From positions 234,168-298,167 of the forward strand of contig SJOL01006726.1 of assembly GCA_004794785.1 (NCBI GenBank): a DNA stretch of 64,000 nt, given 5' to 3'. This document shows, piece after piece, positions 1 through 11,390 of the stretch. Each line of letters begins with the position of its first letter. Position 1 is the first letter of the stretch. Source of the DNA: Opisthorchis felineus. Lineage: Eukaryota; Platyhelminthes; Trematoda; Opisthorchiida; Opisthorchiidae. A program made the translations under genes and the position numbers. The notes under the pieces were generated by a model, which worked only from the letters and a program-made list of their open reading frames with translations, did no database searches and had not been told where the DNA came from.

Positions 1-90
1 ACAATTGACTTGGGTACCGGAAACTGTGTAACCAAGAAAAAACGACTGTACAATCTTAAAGAATGATAGGAATTTACCATTACTTGTGTT

Positions 91-286
91 TTAAACAGGC
101 GCCTCAGGATCAAAGGATGTCAGAGGAACATGGACGACGTCATAAATTTTTCGGACTGGGGCGGGCCTTTGAAATCTCGCCAATTTTTCACTCGGAGTTT
201 GTAACAAAGGAAGAAATATAGGGTATCGTTCATTTAAAACGGATTCTATTTTTTCAGCTACCTTGGTACTGATATTTATCTCACAA
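91..286 (-). CDS. Terminal exon of an unidentified protein
   Basis: Minus-strand exon with an acceptor ending GTGTGCAG (287-294) and a TAA stop at 93-91. It encodes a hydrophilic tail of about 65 residues containing KIESVLNERYPIF and ending SFDPEAPV. Its first base completes a codon left open by the exon at 451-546, so the two join in frame (Ser-Cys-Glu at the junction) across an intron of about 164 nt. That intron holds a second open stretch starting MSDYEDDMSVRTT, which could be an alternative exon or a frame-disrupted part of the same gene. The family is not recognised and no membrane segment is visible. Confidence 0.5.
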
Positions 287-450
287 CTGCACACAGTTAA
301 GCTATTTTCATCCTTATTGCGTCGAAAACATCTCAAAACGTTTCATCGCCCAGGGTGGTGGATTGGCTGGTTGTACGAACGGACATATCGTCCTCATAGT
401 CCGACATGTTGTCCAGTTGGCATCAGGCATTATCCGTCGGAAAAGTTTAC

Positions 451-546
451 CTCTTCTCAGGTGTGTTCCTCAGAACTGCCAACTTCAAAGACATTGTTTT
501 CATCTTGGGCTTTAAATGGGGCGGTTTGCGTTCAGATTTAAAAATT
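451..546 (-). CDS. Internal exon, same unidentified gene
   Basis: A 96-nt minus-strand exon between a CAACAG acceptor (547-552) and an AGAG|GTAAAC donor (450-445). It encodes a basic segment containing SERKPPHLKPKMKTMS and ends two bases into a codon, matching the one-base start of the exon at 91-286. A second frame across the same bases is also open for about 24 residues and acid-rich, so frame choice rests on splice phase only. Confidence 0.4.
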
Positions 547-549
547 CTG

Positions 550-3180
550 TTGTATCTGTCAAGCACGATTCATTCATAGGGAGTCGCTTGGCATATTAGC
601 GCTGCAGAGACAGGTGTCTACTAAGGGGTTCTCTTTCGTAAATCGTACGCCATAACACATTCAAATAGGGTCGCTCTATCTAATTTTCAATAATCGTTTT
701 TTTATCCTATGTTTGTAAATTCATTTGCTGCAGTGGGCGCATTTCAGCTCTTGCATTGGTCTGAGAAAGTTCGGTGAATTGACACGATATGTCTTTCGCC
801 GGTTCCGGTTTTTATGTATGCTTGCAGTTCAAGCCGATTTTGACAAGATGACCAGTTTGCCCGAGCTCCATCCTACCTGTTTAGCGCGCATGCTTCCTAA
901 TCGTAACCGACTTCGAAACACATGTTCTCAAGCAATCTGACTATTTATTCACTGTTTGGCATTCTTTCGTTTCCACCTTCCCTTTGCTTTGAAAGCTGAA
1001 GTTTTTTTATTTTCTGGGTGCACATAAACCTTGGTTTCACCGTACTGTGCGTTTTGCAAGTTTCCGTCATCACCGTGTTTATGGGACATCATCAGGCTGT
1101 GGGCGAATAAACCTCGTGAACTATTCCGGGTTTTCAACTCTCAGTAAACGTACACTTCTGCAGGCAGTTGGATTCTCGCAACGAAATTCTAGCGAATTAT
1201 GTAAATGTCCTTCACAATAAGGGGGCACACTTGGTGCTATCTTGTCAAACACGCATATCAACAGTATAACATTTGTCCGGCAGCATGAAAGAATGACTGC
1301 GATTTTCCCGTATTTGACCTTTTAGCGATGCCCGGAAGTTACTCCTCTGGTTCTGCGATGAAGGGTAGCCAAAGACATACAGGTTTCGTAATTTAGCCAT
1401 GTGGCAATTTACGCCAATTGTTATGGCAGATTTACATGGAATATTCCTACAGTTTCAACAAGAACACAGTGACAAATACCATTGCTTTCTGGGTTTCACC
1501 ATCAGGTCAGTGCATTTCTGATGGCTAAAATAAGAGTAAATAATGAAGTGAACAACGAAGATTGGTCACTAAATTAGAAGACCGATGAGTAGTTGTCAGT
1601 GCATCCTACGCTGCATCTAACTGGATGCTGTGAGATGGTATGGAGGGCCACTGAGCGACTAGGTCGATCGATTCCTGTCACATGACCTAAACACATTCAG
1701 CGCTCGTACGAATTGCAGTTATCTAGATCTTTCCCTCGGAAAGCAGTATCAAAACATTGGCTTACATTGCATTTTTTTATATTTGTAATTACGACACCGG
1801 AAGTAAATATATGATTGACAGAAAGGACCAGTAAGAACGCACTGGTGAAGAACGAAATGGATACCCAATCATACGAATGAGAAAGATGAGTTTAGTAAAA
1901 TACCTCCAACTTCCTACCTCAAAGTGACGTAGTTTACGGGAAACCATAGATAGGAACGCTGAATTGGTGATTGTTCACACTAAAAGACCACATTATAGGG
2001 GCAGCAAAATCTGTACAATAATCAATAACTTTTTAGTGTTAAGGTTTTGAAAGTATGCTCATTCGGTAAAACAGTAGTAAGAAATTCAAGCAAAAATTGA
2101 GCCATAGTGGAGAAGGCAAGGATATGCAGTAGCCTGAATGAGATCACAAATACGCACTGTGCGAACCTGAGGATAGATGTCCTAGGATGGAACATGCAAC
2201 TGTGGACTCTCACTTACCGGAAATGTGTTGTGCCGACTGAGCTACGGCGCATACTGCTCCAAGTATACTTCGGTCCCAAACTCCTCCTCTCTAGTAAGGA
2301 GAGAACAGCGGGTTCGAGTCCCATCCGAGTATGTGTTGCTGTATTTATGTCGTTTGTAACATGCGTCACTGAAGTGTCAAATTTTTTTGTATATATGCAA
2401 CCTCCGCAAAAAGCGACGTCTTTAGGGAAACAGGCACTTTGAAGATCCAAAGATTTAGTTCCAGGTAGAAAACATATTGATTGGGTCTCCAGGTATGCCT
2501 TCTTTCCACACTCAGATTTCCTGGATCATGCGTTCTCGATGGATATTCTCTGATGATATCTTGGAAATCCTAAATTTTATGACTAGAAAGTATGTTTGAA
2601 GTGATACATGCCTTTCAGGACAACTTATTTATTCATTGGAGCGCTTTAGGATCCTTGACGAGCCAAGTCAAGGAAACTGTAAAAGAGCTGGAAGCCTTAT
2701 CATGGAAAACAGCTCCACGAATTTGAAACTACTGTGGGTTTCCATAGAAAACGCACCTTCGGTAACCCTGACAAGTTTGGCATTCTCTTCTACGAGAGAA
2801 CACATGCACTGAAGCGAGTTAAAGTGGTATTTTTAAGCATATCTGCGGCACAAACCGAAAGCTAATTAAAAATATTTGAAGTGGTTTCTCAAGTATTTTT
2901 TTGAAGCAGAAGTGGGTACAAAAACCGTGAAGAACGGGTAAGACAACAGTGGCCTTGCGTGTTTATCACTGGTTGCCTTCTTGAGTAATTTTCATATGGT
3001 ATTTGTACAGTACACATATTAAGACAACAAAAAAATGGGCCGGTGAAAAATACCCAGCTCCTTCAACGTGGACAAGTAGTCGCATTTCGCTGTTACGGAT
3101 GTAGATGGGATTTAGTTGAGTCATCCGTCAAATTGAAATCAGTGTGCAAACGACAGTGTTTTGCGGATTCCGTCCAGTAT
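550..3180. other. Gene-poor stretch
   Basis: No exon here has both splice signals and a convincing frame. At 949-1094 (minus) a basic frame ending RWKRKNAKQ follows a CCACAG acceptor but lacks a good donor. At 2195-2340 there are two tRNA-like boxes in opposite orientations: the reverse of GCCGACTGAGCTACGGC and a forward GGGTTCGAGTCCC. This suggests an old rearranged SINE rather than a tRNA gene. Confidence 0.4.
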
Positions 3181-3183
3181 GGA

Positions 3184-3535
3184 TTCAAGTAGGACTCAGG
3201 CTTGACGGAAACTCGAGACTGTACCTACCTGATGACCCCGAAGTGGAATGGCGCTACCTGTCGTGGGCTGCCGAGGAGTCTTCGGCAACCTTATGAGTGG
3301 TGTCGTACGCGTAGAAAACCTAATGAGATATCTCGAGTATCGTACTACGTGAAACATGAGGCGGACTGGCCCAGTGCGTTTAGTTGAAGGGAACCATCAT
3401 GAACGAGAAACTCAGCTGGATGCAGTTCAGTCACCCGGTAAAACGAAATTCATGGCAAATTCCGTTCTATTTGGGTTTAAGCGGAACGTAAGGTTGACAG
3501 AAACTCCGGGACTGCGGCTGCCGGATGAGCAAAAC
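3184..3535 (+). mobile_element. Family A hammerhead repeat, tandem dimer remnant
   Basis: The ribozyme-sense strand of family A reads on the plus strand. An intact CTGATGA box lies at 3229-3235, but GAAAC is lost. The body continues through the family's TATCTCGAGTATCGTAC palindrome and CAGCTGGATGCAG. A second copy of the start of the hammerhead appears near 3522 (CGGATGA). The spacing of about 293 bp between equivalent positions gives the unit length. Both ribozyme cores are mutated. Confidence 0.6.
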
Positions 3536-3899
3536 ATTGGGAGTAGATTCCTTCAAGAAAGTGCAGCTTGTGGCTTTCTTTTCAGCAGGTAGCCCCCTCC
3601 TTGAACACAAACTCACGTCACTGTTTTCCAAAATATACTGAAAATTGTCTAGAATTTAGGCCAAATATTTTCTGATCACCTTCATTGTAGACAGCAACCT
3701 AATTGTTAACCATGCTTCTGATTGCCCTACAAACATCCTAACATATTTCAAACCTCAAAAATGAAGGGAAGAAAGGGGTCTTGTGCTAGTCGATCGGTAT
3801 TCCGGAACTTTCGGCTATTCAGTATGAATAGAAACTAACCGCTGAAATCGACTGGCTACTACACTGTGCGACTTTCTTGACCAAACACATCTTTGAAGG

Positions 3900-4110
3900 T
3901 GGACTGCGTCAACAACAGTCAACAACCTGATGAAGCGCAAGTAAGACAAAACCGATCATAGGCTGTCCAAGAGTTTTCAGCAGTTTTATGAGTAGTGCAT
4001 TACGTTTCGCAACCTCTTTAAGATACCTCCTCAAGACCTCACGGTGTCGATCTCGCAAAACGAAGGGCGCTGTTGTTCCTAAAGTAACTCATGAGCTTCA
4101 AGTGAACCGT
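3900..4110 (+). mobile_element. Family A fragment
   Basis: CTGATGA at 3927-3933 is followed by a degraded stem II and AAAACCGATC, then the family A downstream text (GGCTGTCCAAGAGTTTTCAGCA...TATGAGTAGTG). The 3' half is missing. It is a truncated, inactive copy on the plus strand. Confidence 0.5.
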
Positions 4111-4659
4111 AGTGTTCTAAACGAACCACACAGTGGTGAGGAAGGATGCCCCAAAACTGCCCGAACAAAAACCTACGCCCCCTGAAACCCAATTCAATTT
4201 TTTTGACCATAAAAAGTGCATGAAGTGCGGCGTCACACCAAACAGTATGATGATGATCATATCTAAATGTGCCTCCTAGTACCGTCCTACAGTATCGGTC
4301 AAGTCATGTGGAAGATCCTTCCAGGCATCAGTTGGAATACGGAAGCCTTAATGTGAAGTTTTTCCTCGAATCAGTTCACTTCCCTCTTTGGAGGGTGTGC
4401 AGCTGCACAAAACCACAAATGTCTGTGGGCAATTCGAACCACTGGCCTTTCATAAGAGGATGGGAATTTGCCGATAGTGATATTATGCCTTCTTAGAACA
4501 TTTTTGTATCGCACACTTGTCAGCTGGCTTTGTATTCACAGATAAATTCTCGTGTAATTATCTGGCCTGATGGAAAGGTTGTTATATATATATAACTATG
4601 CTGTCATTCTCAGTAGCTTTCTAGGTCTCCACATGTCTACACCGGTAATTGTAAATCCA

Positions 4660-4995
4660 GTTTACAATAAAGATTTCATCCTGTCAGGGAAGTCAATCTA
4701 TGCTGAAAATCCGAGAAGCACTATAGAACTGTTTCATCGTTTTTGGGAATCATCCGCAATGCTCATCTCACCAAACACCGGGTAGCATCGAACCCGCGAC
4801 TTTCTGGCCAGTGGTTGAGTACCTGACCGTTTGGCCACAAGTATCTGATCGCCAGTGTGATTAGCTCTCACTCACACAGCGCCACTCATCTTTCAGTAAC
4901 GGAGACCATATCGCGTGTTAACTGGCTTTTTGGGTAACGACTTCTCCGAAAGAAGTTTCACACATCCAGTAAATTCTTCCTTCCTGTGAGTTGCA
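4660..4995 (-). mobile_element. Family B tRNA-like SINE with hammerhead domain
   Basis: Minus-strand copy with all family B parts: a Pol III-like B box (reverse of TCGAACCCGCGAC, 4788-4800), an A-box-like TGGCCAAACGG, and a hammerhead region at 4718-4762. Stem I is GCATTG against TAGTGC, still fully pairable through G-U changes. The core is CGGATGA (U4 changed), GAAAC is intact, and stem III is damaged. The arrangement matches the Smalpha SINE of schistosomes. Confidence 0.55.
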
Positions 4996-5574
4996 TATTG
5001 GATCATGATGCCTACTTGGAAGGAAGAGATTACATTTAGGCCTCGTTTTCCCGTAATCCTGCCTATTGGGGTGGAGGCAATCCTAACAACTTATTCCTGC
5101 TGAATTTTCTCGAGTTCAGACAATATGTATGTTGGTATCCACGTCCCTATCGATTAATCGTTTCATCTTTGACCCTAGCAAGACTGTGCTAGGGCTAATG
5201 AGGGGCGGGTTTTCGACAGTATATCTCCCCGGCGGCGGTCATCTGGCACATGACGAGACCAAGTTACCCCAAGCTCTACCAGCACATCTTGGCAGGCCTC
5301 TTCCTGTAAGCAATGCCAATTTATGCAGAAAATTCCAAAAGCACTATAGAGTTGTCCGACTCCTATTCGGTCTCATCAGCCCTGCACTCCTCACGATTCT
5401 TCGGGAAGAATCGAACCCGCAAAATTCGCGCTAGTAAGTGGGGGAGGAATCTCACAAAAGGTAGAATAACCCTCAAGACGACGGAGCCTGCAACCTAAGA
5501 AGCCGCAATTTGGGAAGCCACTTGACCATTTGATGTAAAATACCTGAGTAAGGGATGAGTAGCGCAGTGTCCTG

Positions 5575-6510
5575 TCGAACTGCGAGTTTGTCAACAACCG
5601 AGAGGTCGAGAGTTCCAAACTCTGTTGAGTTTAATCAGGCACGCTCTGTTCATGATTCCCAATGGGGATGGAAAAGCTGTAGAATGCTTCTCGGCTTTTC
5701 AACATGGGCTTACTTGAGTTACAAGATGTAATGTCGACTGTTTCAAAATCTCGTCACACTGCCAAAACACTTCGGAGAGGGCCAGAATTATCACGCTAGC
5801 GAAGACATACAAGCTGGTACTTGGTGACTCGAACGATATTTTGGTGGCTGCCATGGATAGATAGGTGGACAAAATCATGCGCAATGCTGCACTTGGTTCC
5901 AACTAAGGATTTTGGAACAAACTTTGGGAACAACGATGGAAAGATCTTACTTTCGACTCTATGAGTAAGATTTAGTGGGCTTTTTCGCGGCATCCGGAAA
6001 CTACCAGGTGGGAAGTCGCGAGTTCAAGACTCCATGGAGTTTCTTGGGATGCGCCTTGCTGATTATTCCTAATAAGGGAGAAACAGCTTCTCGGTTATTC
6101 AGCATAGATGAGCTCTCCTTACAGGACAAAATCTTCACAAAACTTCCAGAATCTCCTCACACTACCGACAGTCTTTAGGTAGCTCAGAGCAGGAATAAAA
6201 TTCACCCGATGAGTGAGCTTTCCATTTGGGAAGTTGTTGCTCGAGGAGCCAATCAACATGTGCGACCATATGGCATGGACCTCGTGATTGAAGGATGACT
6301 TCGTTATATACCGTTTAAGTGCGAGTTAATCACGCTGCTGATCAGCCACTGGTGGCTAAACGGTTAAGAATTCAAACTTGTACCTTGGAGATCGCGGATT
6401 GGTGACTCCGTGGAGTTTCGTGGGATACGAACCGCTGATGATCGCCAAAAAGGGCGGGGCAGCTGTACAGTGCTTTTCGGCTTTTTAGCATGGACTGACT
6501 TGACCTTTAC
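5575..6510 (+). repeat. Family B tandem array (three units)
   Basis: Three consecutive plus-strand family B units. Hammerhead-equivalent positions lie near 5649 (TTCATGA), 6059 (CTGATTA) and 6434 (CTGATGA), giving spacings of about 410 and 375 bp. The third unit keeps the A-box-like GTGGCTAAACGGTTAAG, the palindromic stem III with cleavage triplet (GCAGCTGTA) and the CAGTGC strand, but GAAA has become GGGG. The second has lost the bases between GAAACAGCT and TCTCGG. An inverted fragment precedes the array at 5290-5450. Tandem units are what rolling-circle or concatemer retrotransposition would leave. Confidence 0.5.
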
Positions 6511-6649
6511 CGATCAGGTATGGACATTTGGATGAAAGCATTGTTTTTAGTCATTTTTGTGATCTTCTCCGGATAATTGATTTATTTCAGTATTTTCCTT
6601 ACACAGTTTATACGTCTTAAGGTAATGTGATTCGTTTCCCTCTGGAAAG

Positions 6650-6900
6650 CCGCGTATTCTGCTGAGTTTGAAACGTTTCTCTTTTGCCCCTTTCCGATGC
6701 ATCTACAATGGCTATTCTATACCCCTAAAGATGGAGGACTCCCTGTGATTTCTTTATTCGGGTTTGTTGGGTCCTACATTCCGATAGCATTTGTACTCTG
6801 GAGTTCCGAAATGCAAGTCCAGAGTAGTTCCGTTGATTCCTCAAAGCGCGATGAACGAATCAGACTTACAAGTGAGCAAGTCTGCAGTTTTCAAAATTGA
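6650..6900 (+). CDS. Possible terminal exon, hydrophobic segment
   Basis: A plus-strand frame open from a CTGGAAAG acceptor (to 6649) to TGA at 6898-6900, about 83 residues. It has a hydrophobic stretch (PVISLFGFVGSYIPIAFVLW) followed by a hydrophilic tail (SSVDSSKRDERIRL). No upstream partner exon was found, and it lies antisense downstream of the minus-strand chain ending at 7705. It may be chance. Confidence 0.25.
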
Positions 6901-7189
6901 AATGTTTCCTAACCACAAAATCCCGACAGATAGCATCGCACGTTAACGACACAGGGACATATACAGGGCCATTTTTGAGCTCTCAGGCATAACAGTCGGG
7001 CCGCTCAAAATGGAAGTACGTTTGACCATTCGACTGAGGTAACCTAGTAGCACGCACTGTTGAGGTGTTGATAGCGCCTTCATCTTCAAATTCGGAACGT
7101 TTAAATCCCGACACCATCAAACACGAGCACTACTCAGAAACACATATGAAATCGACGGTAATCTAAGAAGGCTCGGTAATCTTCAGCTG

Positions 7190-7440
7190 GGATTTCGTCT
7201 TGTAAGTGAAGCTGAGAAGCACTTTTTCATCCTTGTTGGAAATCCTCATCAGTGCGCATCCGAGGAAACTCGGGAATCTCGTAACTTTCTGACAGGCGGT
7301 TAAACACTGAACCGTTTGGCCAAAAGCGGCTGAACAGTACTGTGATTAGCTTCTAGTTAGACAGGATAGAGCGCCAATCGCCCTTCAAACACAGAAACCA
7401 CGTCACGTGTTCTCTTGTTGAAAGAAAGGCTCCTCGAGTG
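7190..7440 (-). mobile_element. Family B SINE copy
   Basis: Minus-strand copy. CTGATGA is intact (reverse of 7246-7252) within GCGCACTGATGAGG, but stem III is deleted, so the ribozyme cannot work. The tRNA-like part follows at 7290-7440 with a TTTGGCCAAAAGCGG-like A box. Confidence 0.5.
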
Positions 7441-7704
7441 ACGACTACTCTATGAGTTGTTACAAGCATCTTTTGAAATTATTCTTCCTCTGAGACAGCT
7501 ATCGATTGAGTGAAATTTGATAAATTTTAATCAAACGTCGTATCCAATGGATCGCCTTTTCGGTGTGGACCAAACAAAATAAGCACGCCTAAACAGGAGG
7601 CGAGAGTTTCGTGTGGCAGCAGTGCAAAGCCATGTGGTTTAGTGAACCAGTTTCTCCATACGCGATTTACAGTTATTTACCCCATTCAAGTTTCACCTCT
7701 TTAC

Positions 7705-7798
7705 CGGACTGATTGATAAGATCTCTTAGGCGGGTTGCTGTTCAGAAGCAATTCATTAAATTCTGATTGACGTTTTGCATTTTTGGTTTGTGACTTGT
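7705..7798 (-). CDS. Exon of the DIX-like gene chain
   Basis: A 94-nt minus-strand exon after acceptor GCTTATTAG (7799-7807), ending at CG|GTAAAG (7704-7699). It encodes a hydrophilic segment (KNAKRQSEFNELLLNSNPPK). It starts with two bases, as required by the one-base overhang of the exon at 7957-8063, and ends two bases into a codon. No downstream exon was located in the window. This is the fourth phase-consistent junction of the chain. Confidence 0.5.
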
Positions 7799-7956
7799 CT
7801 AATAAGCAGTCGTTTCCCATCGTGCGCCAAAGGTACGGTTATGCACCTTTGAAAATTCACTGCACTATATTGGTCCCAACAGGTGATAACAGAATGCTCC
7901 CCCGAGGAACGTTGCACTGTGGCTTCAAAGTGGCATAACTAAATCAAATCTTCTAC

Positions 7957-8063
7957 CTTCCATATTTACGGTTTTTAACATCGTTGCGGCCGTGACGTGG
8001 TGCCATTGGTGCGATCGATCGATGTCTGGTGCTGATAAGCCATTCCAAGAGTGCCTATTTGAT
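7957..8063 (-). CDS. Exon of the DIX-like gene chain
   Basis: Minus-strand exon between an ATAGAGAG acceptor (8064-8071) and a GGAAG|GTAGAA donor. It encodes SNRHSWNGLSAPDIDRSHQ and continues to VNMEG. Its single leading base completes the AG overhang left by the exon at 8816-9107 (Glu-Glu-Ile-Arg junction). The 752-bp intron between them contains a family A repeat. The product is unknown. Confidence 0.5.
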
Positions 8064-8450
8064 CTCTCTATAAAGTATAACAGAGGAAACTTCAGTCTTA
8101 GCGAAATACATTCATTTGCGAACAAATTTGGTTTTGCGAAAGGCTTACCTGGAACCCAGCTGAATCTCTCGTTTATGATGTTTCTAAGCAACTGAATGTG
8201 CTGCATCAGGCAACTTCATGTTTCAGTTGGTATTATATTCGAGATATAGCGATACATGCACAGACGTAACACACTACTCATTAGGTTGCTTAAAGTTCTT
8301 CGACAGCCCACGACCGATTTCGTCCTTCTTGGGGCTCACCAGGTAGGCGCAGTCCCCGAGTTTCCGTCAACCTTATGTTCCAATTGAACCCAAATTGCAC
8401 GAACTTAGCGAAGTACACTCGTCTGCAAAACAAATTTGGTTTTGCGAGAG
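8064..8450 (-). mobile_element. Family A repeat inside an intron
   Basis: A family A copy with the ribozyme strand on minus and its hammerhead region at 8306-8350. The remaining body runs toward 8080 and holds the family markers (GAACAAATTTGGTTTTGCGA and a CGAGATATAGCGATA-type palindrome). It sits wholly within the intron between the exons at 7957-8063 and 8816-9107. Confidence 0.55.
8306..8350 (-). ncRNA. Hammerhead ribozyme remnant (family A)
   Basis: One of the best-preserved family A hammerheads. Stem I is GCCTAC/GTGGGC (six pairs, one G-U). The core is CTGGTGA (A6 changed to G), stem II is near GCCC..GGAC, GAAA is intact, and stem III is the minimal ATCGGT followed by C17. The A6 change should reduce or abolish cleavage. 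Confidence 0.5.
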
Positions 8451-8815
8451 ACTCAGTCTATCCAAAATAAACATTCTCGTTGGATTTCAATTCAATAATT
8501 TGATCGATTGGAATTTGGGAATGAGTTCCGAAAAGGACAAACTAGAGGTGGCCTATGGAGACTTTACAAGTAGCATGTTATATGGTGATCCTAATTTTCA
8601 AAACAAAATATATAATCAACTAAACAATTTGGTCGGAGTTCTCGCGATTAGGAGGAAATAGACCCTTGAACCCAAGGTGAACTCTGCCTCATCTGCTCCA
8701 TTTCAGACCCACTGTAAACAATAAAAAAATCGAGTTTTGTTTCAAGAAACCCCATTGACGAAACAGTGAGGTCGATTGGTATGAAGTAATTCATTCTCAA
8801 GTTCAAAGTTCTTAC

Positions 8816-9107
8816 CTTATTTCTTCGTTGAAAGCTTCAAGTGTCGTCCCCGACGTGCTTGGATCTGGTTGACATGAAGCATCAATCAGCAATTGCATTA
8901 CCAAATTGTCAATGGGGATGGAAATGTCAAGGGTGACGTCACTCTGACCAACCATAAACTGTTCCACCATGAGACGGAATTTGGGTGAAATGTCTGCGAA
9001 CAACTGAGTACAATTGGACGGAGTGGAGGGGCGGCTTCGACTCCGTGAACCACAAAGGGTTTTGTTCAACTCGACCCCGAACAGCTCCAGTGCTTGGAAA
9101 ATCTGGT
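8816..9107 (-). CDS. Exon of the DIX-like gene chain
   Basis: A 292-nt minus-strand exon with a strong pyrimidine-rich acceptor (TTCCTTTATTCTGCAG, 9108-9123) and an AATAAG|GTAAGA donor. It encodes about 97 residues beginning with QIFQALELFGVELNKTL, then an Arg/Ser patch (GSRSRSRPSTPSN), then PKFRLMVEQFMVGQSDVTLD and an acidic end (LEAFNEEI). The two-base start fits the one-base end of the exon at 11391-11714. It is the most secure exon of the chain. No known domain was recognised. Confidence 0.65.
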
Positions 9108-9109
9108 CT

Positions 9110-10540
9110 GCAGAATAAAGGAACAAAAAGCAGGGTTGATCAGAACTCATAACCGTTAGGATTTGGAAACCAAGGTTAAGATGCAGGTCGTTCTATCCCG
9201 ACAAACAAATTTGCTGAACCAAAAGTGTTCGAGATCTGTGTTCTATACCAGCTATATGCCCGCTGGAGAATGCTCCAGGAGAACAACAAGTCACCGATGA
9301 GGCTAAATTTGACATCCGCTAGTTTGGTTGAGACAGATTCATGAAATAGAAATCTATTTAGGTCGATGAACAGCCAAAAAATCACTTTTTTGACTGCGGC
9401 GAAAGTACATCTTAACGGAAATCTTCAATAGCGGGAATCAATGACAGCAAAAAGACGTTTTAAACTTCAGGCAGCACATGGAAGTTTAGGCGCACATTTA
9501 GGTAGCACGGGACAGTGAACGTAGACCATTTTGAAGATATCTGAATCACTCGGATGAGAACCGTCCAAGTGCTCTTCTCCAGGAGCGATCCAAGGCACTG
9601 CTAGTTACCTAGAAAGTGCATAATCTGAAGATGTTAGCCTGTGATCTCTTCGAAAACTCAGTCAGTTTAAACTGATATCAACTCATGACTTGCACTCCCG
9701 GCCTCTTCAGTGTCGGCGTTGCGGGCAGACACAACACTTGGTGCAGTTTGTCCTTTCACTCAGTGGCGATGCGTGAATGTTTACGCAACCATGTGGTGTC
9801 AGTTTTGCCGCAAACGCAATACTATTTTGGGCGAATTTCATAGGTTAACAATAGGTGGGTTTTGGTTGCACCTACCACAGGGCTTCTTACACAGAGGAAA
9901 ATTTCAGGAAAGCTCAATGAAACTCGCTTGGCTCACTAAAACACTGGGTTTGGTTTGAGTCACAAGGCGAGGACTGAAGCATATTACGAACAGTCATTAA
10001 TTTGTATACTGGTTTAATGCAGCACTGCAGTGATCTTCGTGCCCGACCAGACGTCTTTTGCTAAACTTCCATAATGGCCACATGGGCATGCAGAGTAAGT
10101 TTAGCGCCGAATTAAGACGCCACGCTTAACCAGCTAGGAACAGTCCCTGTTTGTTTACCATCATTTAGGATTAGGTGAAGCCTAATGGGACGACGTGGTT
10201 GCCCAAACCAAAACAAAAATTTAGTAGGCTGTGTCGCCGATTATGGGGAATTCAGTAGAACATTTGTGCTTGAAAGCAGACGGAAAGTAAACACTATTAA
10301 AGTGAAAAGGGTCGAAGTCAATCGAAAATATAACCGTCATGTTGATGTTCAGGTTTGCCGAAGTTCAGTCTGGTTCGCCAGTGGCTTCAAAGCATACATT
10401 TTCCGTCGGCTATGAAGCAGTCAAGTGTTCACCTTGGGTTGAAAGATCGGAGATCTGCACATTGCGTGCTTTCCACGAACTTCTCGTAACACTACCGAAA
10501 GCGCCGAAAGCGCTTTGACAGCAACGCTGTACAAAATCCC
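9110..10540. other. Intron or intergenic stretch, no secure exon
   Basis: Lies within the large intron between the exons at 8816-9107 and 11391-11714. A minus-strand frame at 9176-9390 (containing STKLADVKFSLIGDLLFSW, after a GCCGCAG acceptor) could be an extra exon. Its only phase-compatible donor is poor. Confidence 0.3.
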
Positions 10541-10544
10541 TCCT

Positions 10545-10835
10545 AAGGTTTTATACAAGCAAGGCTGAAGAAATTCTCGTAATATTTGTCCAGATGTAAC
10601 ACACTTCCTATAAGGTTGCTCGAAACTTTTCTGCAACTCACGACCAGTTTCTCGCTTTTCGGGGCTCACCAGGTAGGCAACATTCCAGAGTTTTCATCAA
10701 CCTTGTGATCTGGTTGAACCCAAATCAGTTTTTGACATATGCTCTCCCAAGAAGGGCGAGAACGGTCGTGTGCTGTCGAAGAGTTTTCAGCGACCTCGTG
10801 AGTGATGCGTTGCGTCTCCTTATGGTTGTCTATGC
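10545..10835. mobile_element. Family A fold-back pair
   Basis: A minus-strand family A copy (hammerhead region 10636-10679: CTGGTGA, GAAACTGGTC) is followed directly by a plus-strand copy. The plus copy keeps CCCAAGAAGGGCGAGAACGG, GTCGTGTGC and the downstream GTCGAAGAGTTTTCAG. The two are head to head, with the inversion near 10735-10745. Both cores are mutated. Confidence 0.5.
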
Positions 10836-11390
10836 CTTGCAAATACGATATACGGTTTGCACCGTTGAGCAGACTATCTTCAAGTGGGACCACCCGACAG
10901 AAAGGACCTAGTTTGTTTGTCTCGCTGCCATCGAGATCAGGCACATTGTAGAACTCAACATCCACATCCACAATACATAACAGTGTCACAAACGAAAAGG
11001 CTTTGACCAAAGTTCTGATTGTTGTTACAAGGAATTGGTGTGGTAACCCAAATTTGATGTCTTTTGGTGTATTGGCCATCAGTTCGCCCCTCTTAGCTTG
11101 CCATGATGACGTTTCATAAGCATGATAATGGCTTCTTTCACCTTGTATGTGAATGCACGTCAAATCCTCCAGTGAAGTAACCTACTAAATAGGGATGTGG
11201 GAAAAGTATATATTCCTGTGAAGTACCCCTCTGGTCCCATTTAATCTGGGTTGACCAGAAATGTTTGAATATGCCTGCTCGAGAAGGATTTTAGGAACGG
11301 CTTTGTAATAACGCGTCGCTTAAGCACAAACAATGTCCACGTTAGCGCTCGTTAGTGCACTGAACTGTTGTTTTTTTAGAGTCGACTTAC

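Noticed and set aside
2290..2340. CGGGTTCGAGTCCC as a tRNA T-arm
   Set aside because: The only nearby A-box-like sequence is on the opposite strand, so a cloverleaf cannot form.
10835..11163. Minus-strand open frame of about 165 codons reaching 10666 (contains PKDIKFGLPHQFLVTTIRTL)
   Set aside because: No phase-compatible acceptor or donor with the neighbouring exon chain, and the last 45 codons are family A repeat. Probably a chance open frame.
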